From Euperipatoides rowelli (taxonomy: Eukaryota > Onychophora > Udeonychophora > Euonychophora > Peripatopsidae), in the NCBI GenBank assembly GCA_003024985.2, contig PXIH01S0029346.1: a stretch of DNA of 10,552 nt, one strand, 5' to 3'. Both the position numbers and the translations under genes were made by a program. Shown here one piece after another: positions 6,965 through 10,552 of the stretch. The notes under the pieces were generated by a model, which made no database searches, was not told the DNA's origin, and saw only the letters and a list, made by a program, of their open reading frames with translations. Each line of letters opens with the position of its first letter. The stretch's first letter is position 1.

Positions 6965-7108
6965 ATGAATGTAGAAAAAAATTGTAAATGTCTAAAATTA
7001 AATAAGGAACATGATAAAATAGTTCTAAAGAGTAATCAAGTAAATGCGGCCTTTAGAGCAATTCAGGGCTTGGTCGATGATCATGATGGCCGACTCGAGC
7101 GGTCATAA
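6965..7108 (+). CDS. Short coiled-coil open frame (47 codons), possible transposon or exon remnant
   Basis: ATG at 6965 opens a 47-codon frame ending TAA at 7106-7108. Taking every third or fourth residue from Leu12 gives L12, H16, I19, N23, V26, F30, I33, V37, H40 and L44, an unbroken a/d heptad series, with charged residues between. The last part reads AAFRAIQGLVDDHDGRLER. The GC content rises sharply over the 3' half compared with the surroundings. Coiled coils of this type occur in LINE ORF1 proteins and in many cellular proteins. I do not recognise a family. There is no visible promoter or splice context, so this may be a decayed fragment or chance. A plus-strand segment just upstream in another frame is similarly Lys-rich. 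Confidence 0.3.
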   Translation: MNVEKNCKCLKLNKEHDKIVLKSNQVNAAFRAIQGLVDDHDGRLERS

Positions 7109-7146
7109 TGGCCGACACAATCTTCCATCTGTCCCTGGTTCAAGTC
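7081..7146 (+). repeat. tRNA-like (class II type) remnant or SINE head
   Basis: TGGCCGACTCGAGCGGTC resembles a Leu/Ser tRNA D-arm and A box carrying a small insertion. About 40 bases later GGTTCAAGTC (7137-7146) matches the B box consensus GGTTCRANTC. The T-stem does not pair well and no acceptor stem was found. It also contains TCATGATGGCCGAC and TCATAATGGCCGAC, a 22-base-spaced direct repeat (7081-7094 and 7103-7116). It overlaps the end of the coiled-coil frame, so at most one of the two readings is likely to be meaningful. Confidence 0.25.
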
Positions 7147-8055
7147 TGTAAAAAGTCTAATTTTATCAAGTGTTTTTTTTTTCTGTTATAATTTCATTCA
7201 AATTTATTCAATAATCATTGTATATAGGTTTATTTTGAGTTATTGATTAGTGTGGGTTAATTAGTAAGCTATTGGTTGACAGTAACTACAAATAATCAAT
7301 TAAAAAAAAATTTTGCATTTAGAGGCATTTGTAAATTTCAGTTTATACTTAGTCAAACTAATTAAAATTAAACTCTATTTTAAACTGGAATTACTTTATG
7401 TAATTTGAGTTTAACTTCTGCAAATTAATAACTACTTCCATATATTGCAAAAATTAAAATGTGCACTATATGGAATAAATTTAATTATTTGGTAGATATT
7501 CCAGCATTTAAAAGCAATGCAAGATAGTATATTCAAATGACACCTAAATATTGGAATAGTGTCATCAGAACATAATGACCGGTGTACATCAGGGGGAATG
7601 AAACACAAAACAATAAGAGCAGTACAAATATGTATCAGTAAAATGTCCCAAATAATCAGAACAAAATTTTAAGCAATTTCAGACAGTATAGCCACACTGA
7701 AAATTAAAACAACAATACATTTAGAATAGTAATAACAAACATATTGCCAGATAAAATAAATGGCCAACCAGGTAAAATTAGAAGAAATACTCACAAGAAA
7801 ACACTCAAAGACATATATTGTACATGTTTCAATTTGGTTATAATAAAGAAAGCTGCTATTTTATGTTAAAGTGAATCCTTTAATCTGGTAGAAAGACAGA
7901 AGGGGAAGAGAAAAACTACTTTTAACATTTGATATATTCCAATGTCAATTAAATTCCATAATTAAGACTGTATTATATTATTTCCTAACTTTAAAACATA
8001 AATAGATATCTGTCTGGCAGAGAAAGGATCCAAAGGTTAATAATTTTAAAAACAT
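7147..8055. other. AT-rich stretch without recognised genes
   Basis: I see no coding frame above background on either strand, no inverted-repeat termini and no RNA gene. A short GC-richer patch, GACCGGTGTACATCAGGGGG at about 7577-7596, stands out but has no assignable role. Confidence 0.5.
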
Positions 8056-8059
8056 TGTA

Positions 8060-8119
8060 GTCTGTGTGTATGTTTGTGTGGCAGGAAGAGTGAAGGGGGC
8101 AGGGGAGTAAGGGGGGGGG
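8060..8119 (+). repeat. TG-rich tract followed by G-rich tract with G-quadruplex potential
   Basis: Interrupted TG repeats (8060-8081) lead into G-runs at 8095-8099, 8102-8105 and 8111-8119. The last run is long enough to supply two G-tracts, so a four-tract quadruplex can form on the plus strand. A 63-codon minus-strand frame spans it, but that frame is a by-product of the low-complexity sequence. Confidence 0.7.
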
Positions 8120-8741
8120 AGTGTAAGTTCCTTTAACTTTTTAACTAAATATGATACAATTTTAATCAAACTAACTATTTTAGGTAGACATTTGAAACAG
8201 TGTGATCTTTATGAATCTGGGCCACCACCTATTAAGTATAAACTCTTTATCCAAGTTCTATTAAATTTCATAATAAGAAAGATTGTGTTATCTTTAAAAT
8301 ATTGTAATCTAGCCTAAATGTCTGTCTGTTTGGTGGAAGTGGTATAATAGTTGGTGTTGAAACTTTGTGTCTGCTAAGGAAGGGGATAATTTGTTGTCTA
8401 TCCTATTATTTTAGTACTTTTACTGCTGGTTCCATTTGAACTAAAATTTATTTTTTGAATAGGTCACTTGAAGCCAAGAGTAATTTTTCCACTTTCCACC
8501 TAAAAATGAAAAAAAAAAAAAAAAAGATTAAAATGCTGGGAAAAAAGGACAATTTTCAAGACACACAACTTTTAATGGAGACACAATGTTTGTAACCATG
8601 TGCAATGCATCACTGGGCACATGGAAAATGTCTAATGCATCCAATTTTTATCATGAAACATCATTGCAACTCTTGTTTATAATAATCTTTTTTTTAATAG
8701 AGTTTACAATAACTTACTAGAACAATATTCATCTAAAAATT
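8120..8741. other. AT-rich stretch without recognised genes
   Basis: No coding frame was recognised. A run of about 17 A bases lies near 8509-8525. The sequence near 8286-8345 (TTTAAAATATTGTAATCT, then TCTGTCTGTTTGG) loosely resembles 8050-8085, perhaps an old duplication. Confidence 0.5.
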
Positions 8742-8920
8742 AAATGTGGCTTTTTTTAATTGTGAAATGAAGTTTTTTTTTAATTGTGAACTCAGGCTTT
8801 TTTAATGATGAAATGAGGATTTTTTAATGACAAAATGAGGCTTTTTTATTAACCCAATGAGGCTTCTTTAATGACAAAATGAGGCTTTTTTAATGATGAA
8901 ATGAAGTTTTTTTTAAAGTG
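8742..8920 (+). repeat. Minisatellite, about 8 copies of a 22-24 bp unit
   Basis: Units begin AAATGAGG or a variant and continue CTTTTTTAATGAYR. Unit starts are at 8742, 8765, 8789, 8811, 8833, 8856, 8877 and 8899. The outermost units carry AATTGTG or AAAGTG ends, and the central ones ATGACA or ATGATG. Lengths vary with the T-run. This is a diverged tandem array. No open frame runs through it. Confidence 0.85.
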
Positions 8921-10004
8921 GAAATTATAGTTGATTTGCCAGAGAAGAGGGCAACCCACCTATATATGAAAAGGAAATAAAGCATTAAGCTGAAATAAAA
9001 TTAGGGATTAGAACATTAACACAACTTGCACCGAAAATTATATTCATGATGGGATTTATTGTATTTTCCAAATTAGTTCTTCAGAAGACATCCTGCAAGT
9101 TGACAGGTATTAGATGTACAAAATGTTATATAATATCATAACCAGAGGTAATAAGGGTAATTTATCTTACCCAGGCCTGGTGTAGAAGAATTCTGGCTGG
9201 CTTAAAGGTCCTTCTGCCTGCTGTAGGATGGTTAAACATTCTTAGATGTTTGGTCTTCCTTGTATTTCTATGACAGAGAAGTTGATTTTACATAATTATT
9301 TACAGTTCTTAAGCAACAAAAAGGCAGGATTTGGCAGCTTATAATCTATGCCATTGTTCTATAGTTATTTTTATTTCAGTCTATTCAAAAGGTCGAATCA
9401 TTCTATCTTCTATATTGTTGTGCATGATTATCTGCATGACTCAGAGTGGGCATTCTAATTCTTAATTATCTTGAGTGCTCCACTGTTATCCAATTTGCAA
9501 AATTATTTATACTAGTAATCCAGTGTTGGTCGAATTGACACAAGAAACTAGACACCCCAGTATTGCAAAATGCATAAATGAAATGAAGTTACATTAAATG
9601 AAAGTTAATAAAGAACACATAGAGCTTCTAATGTCGCTTGAAACTTTCATTCTAAACTGTTTTATTTGTTCAACATCATAATATACATACATTCAGTTAA
9701 TTCAGTATATAAAATAAAAAATATACAAATTTTATTCTTACACTACTGGCAAAGGTGTTATTGTATCTATTAAATAAAAAAGTACATTAAATTTCTTATT
9801 TAACTGTATTAAACTCTTCCAATTAAAAAATAATATTTTTAATAAATAAAAACTTTTATTACTTTCCGTCATTTTTGATGGGGTTTTTATATATACAGTA
9901 AGCTCAATACTATTACTTCTTAATCTGGGGGAAATCTTTCAGCATTAGATATGATTCTCAGGAAACAAGAAAGAGAAGTTTTAGTTGCAGGTGATAGAGA
10001 GATT
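8921..10004. other. AT-rich stretch without recognised genes
   Basis: No supported gene was found. A GC-richer segment around 9168-9230 contains the palindrome CCAGGCCTGG (9171-9180) and the phrase AAAGGTCCTTCTGCCTGCTG, which may be part of an interspersed repeat I do not recognise. An inverted pair, ATAAAAAC near 9846 and GTTTTTAT near 9882, is weak. Confidence 0.45.
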
Positions 10005-10027
10005 TGTGTGTGTGTGTGTGTGTGTGT
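10005..10027 (+). repeat. TG dinucleotide microsatellite with G-rich flank
   Basis: About eleven TG units are followed by ATGGGGGTGGGAGTGG. The 132-codon minus-strand frame that overlaps it reads the repeat as alternating His-Thr and is considered spurious. Confidence 0.9.
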
Positions 10028-10040
10028 ATGGGGGTGGGAG

Positions 10041-10380
10041 TGGAATAAAATTGTTCCAGTCTTTTTTGAAAGAATGACAGTGTTTTACTTGAGTTTACAG
10101 TACCGGTATATATAAAAACAACATTGATGTCACTTTGTTTCTTTGTCACTTGATTATATATCATTGTATTGTCACTTTGTGCATAAATGTTTTTGCATCT
10201 AAATAGATTGTAAAGAACTGAATTATGTAGAAAATTTATGTTTTGATGATAAATATTTAAAGACATATATGTAGGCCTACTCATTGCTAAGAATTTCTTG
10301 ACGGAGCAATCACACAATGAAAATGTCTTGTATTTTAAAGAAAAAATGGTATCCATGTAATATTAAACAAATCTCTAATA
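10041..10380. other. AT-rich stretch before the SINE
   Basis: Nothing coding is supported. The palindromes TACCGGTA (near 10100) and GTAGGCCTAC (10271-10280) are present. The base composition changes abruptly at about 10381, where the SINE begins. Confidence 0.5.
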
Positions 10381-10394
10381 AAGACTTGGTTCCG

Positions 10395-10406
10395 TGGTCG
10401 AGCGGA
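10395..10406 (+). promoter_or_regulatory. Pol III A box of the SINE head
   Basis: TGGTCGAGCGGA fits the tRNA A-box consensus TRGYNNARNNG closely, with the Leu/Ser-type GGTCGAG form. The start of the element lies a few bases upstream, as expected for a pol III unit. Confidence 0.6.
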
Positions 10407-10450
10407 TTCACTTCCGTTTGATGAACCGAAGGCATATGCCGAGGTGTACA

Positions 10451-10460
10451 GGTTCGGGCC
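10451..10460 (+). promoter_or_regulatory. Pol III B box of the SINE head
   Basis: GGTTCGGGCC departs from GGTTCRANYC only at the centre. It lies about 56 bases after the A box, a spacing consistent with class II tRNA-like promoters. Confidence 0.6.
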
Positions 10461-10552
10461 TCGGCTTGGGCAGTTAAGGAACATTTTTTTCCCTAGCTTT
10501 AACAGCTCACCTCGGGTTTTTCCAAGTACGCTGCCCTTGTAACATCAAGGAA

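Larger units (their letters stand above)
10381..10552 (+). mobile_element. tRNA-derived SINE, 5' part, truncated by the window edge
   Basis: The head has an A box (TGGTCGAGCGGA, 10395-10406) and a B box (GGTTCGGGCC, 10451-10460) at tRNA-like spacing, the internal RNA polymerase III promoter. Between them lie an anticodon-arm-like hairpin (CTTCCGTT with AACCGAAG, one mismatch) and the palindrome GGCATATGCC (10431-10440) where a long variable arm of a class II (Leu/Ser) tRNA would be. The T-stem is poor, so it is not a working tRNA gene. The body then contains ACCTCGGGTTTTTCC, resembling a conserved tail domain shared by several invertebrate SINEs; that likeness is from memory and should be searched. 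GGGCAG (10468-10473) pairs with CTGCCC (10531-10536). Confidence 0.6.

Noticed and set aside
7978-8169. 63-codon minus-strand frame with a Pro/Thr-rich section
   Set aside because: The Pro and Thr codons come from the G-rich and TG-rich tracts. No initiation context or conserved motif is present.
2326-10281. Recurring AGGCCT-centred palindromes (2326, 3968, 9173, 10273)
   Set aside because: The one at 2326 is explained by LINE coding (Arg-Pro of RPIN). The others are too few and scattered to support a site family.
9958-10356. 132-codon minus-strand frame, the longest in the window
   Set aside because: It passes through the TG microsatellite as His-Thr repeats, has no recognisable motif, and its composition is that of random AT-rich sequence.
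1-10552. CRISPR array, prokaryotic operon, phage or plasmid features
   Set aside because: There are no regularly spaced repeats with unique spacers, no ribosome-binding-site-led genes and no coding density. The contents are eukaryotic transposon debris.

Overview
The window looks like AT-rich, repeat-dominated nuclear DNA from an invertebrate animal. Three things point that way: decayed non-LTR retrotransposon (LINE) coding sequence, DNA-transposon debris (a TAA-flanked inverted-repeat element and a Helitron-like end), and a class II tRNA-like SINE head at the right edge. A mollusc or other marine invertebrate is a guess from the SINE and LINE types, not a demonstrated placement. I see no intact host gene, no prokaryotic operon, no rRNA and no CRISPR array.

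The left half (about 0.5-6.0 kb) is a stack of transposon fossils read on the minus strand. LINE B (about 526-3790) holds a decayed ORF2. In coding order it has an endonuclease with a YAPN-like motif and GDF box, a linker, RT fingers, RT palm motifs A, B and C, and a C-terminal cysteine/histidine region. Its reading frame is broken many times and its catalytic motifs are damaged. A 546-bp inverted-repeat element (709-1254, TAA target duplication, PIF/Harbinger-like) is inserted in the C-terminal region of this ORF2.

At higher coordinates, still on the minus strand, are pieces of a second LINE (A). They are a decayed ORF1 with an RRM-like stretch and an exact CX2CX4HX4C zinc knuckle (about 4960-5820), and a second, different endonuclease domain (about 4195-4493). 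Two endonuclease copies in series suggest that LINE B landed inside LINE A. A Helitron-like 3' end (GC-rich hairpin, then CTAG next to a host T) lies at 4518, just upstream of the LINE A endonuclease.

The right half (6.0-10.38 kb) is mostly anonymous AT-rich sequence. It contains a GC-richer island at 7045-7146, with a short open frame that has a regular coiled-coil heptad pattern and overlapping tRNA-like promoter motifs. It also has a G-quadruplex-capable tract (8095-8119), an eight-copy 22-24 bp minisatellite (8742-8920) and a TG microsatellite (10005-10027). A tRNA-derived SINE begins near 10381 and runs off the right edge.

The parts do not form a functional system. The window is a record of successive insertions: LINE A, LINE B inside it, a Helitron-like element in LINE A, and the inverted-repeat element in LINE B.
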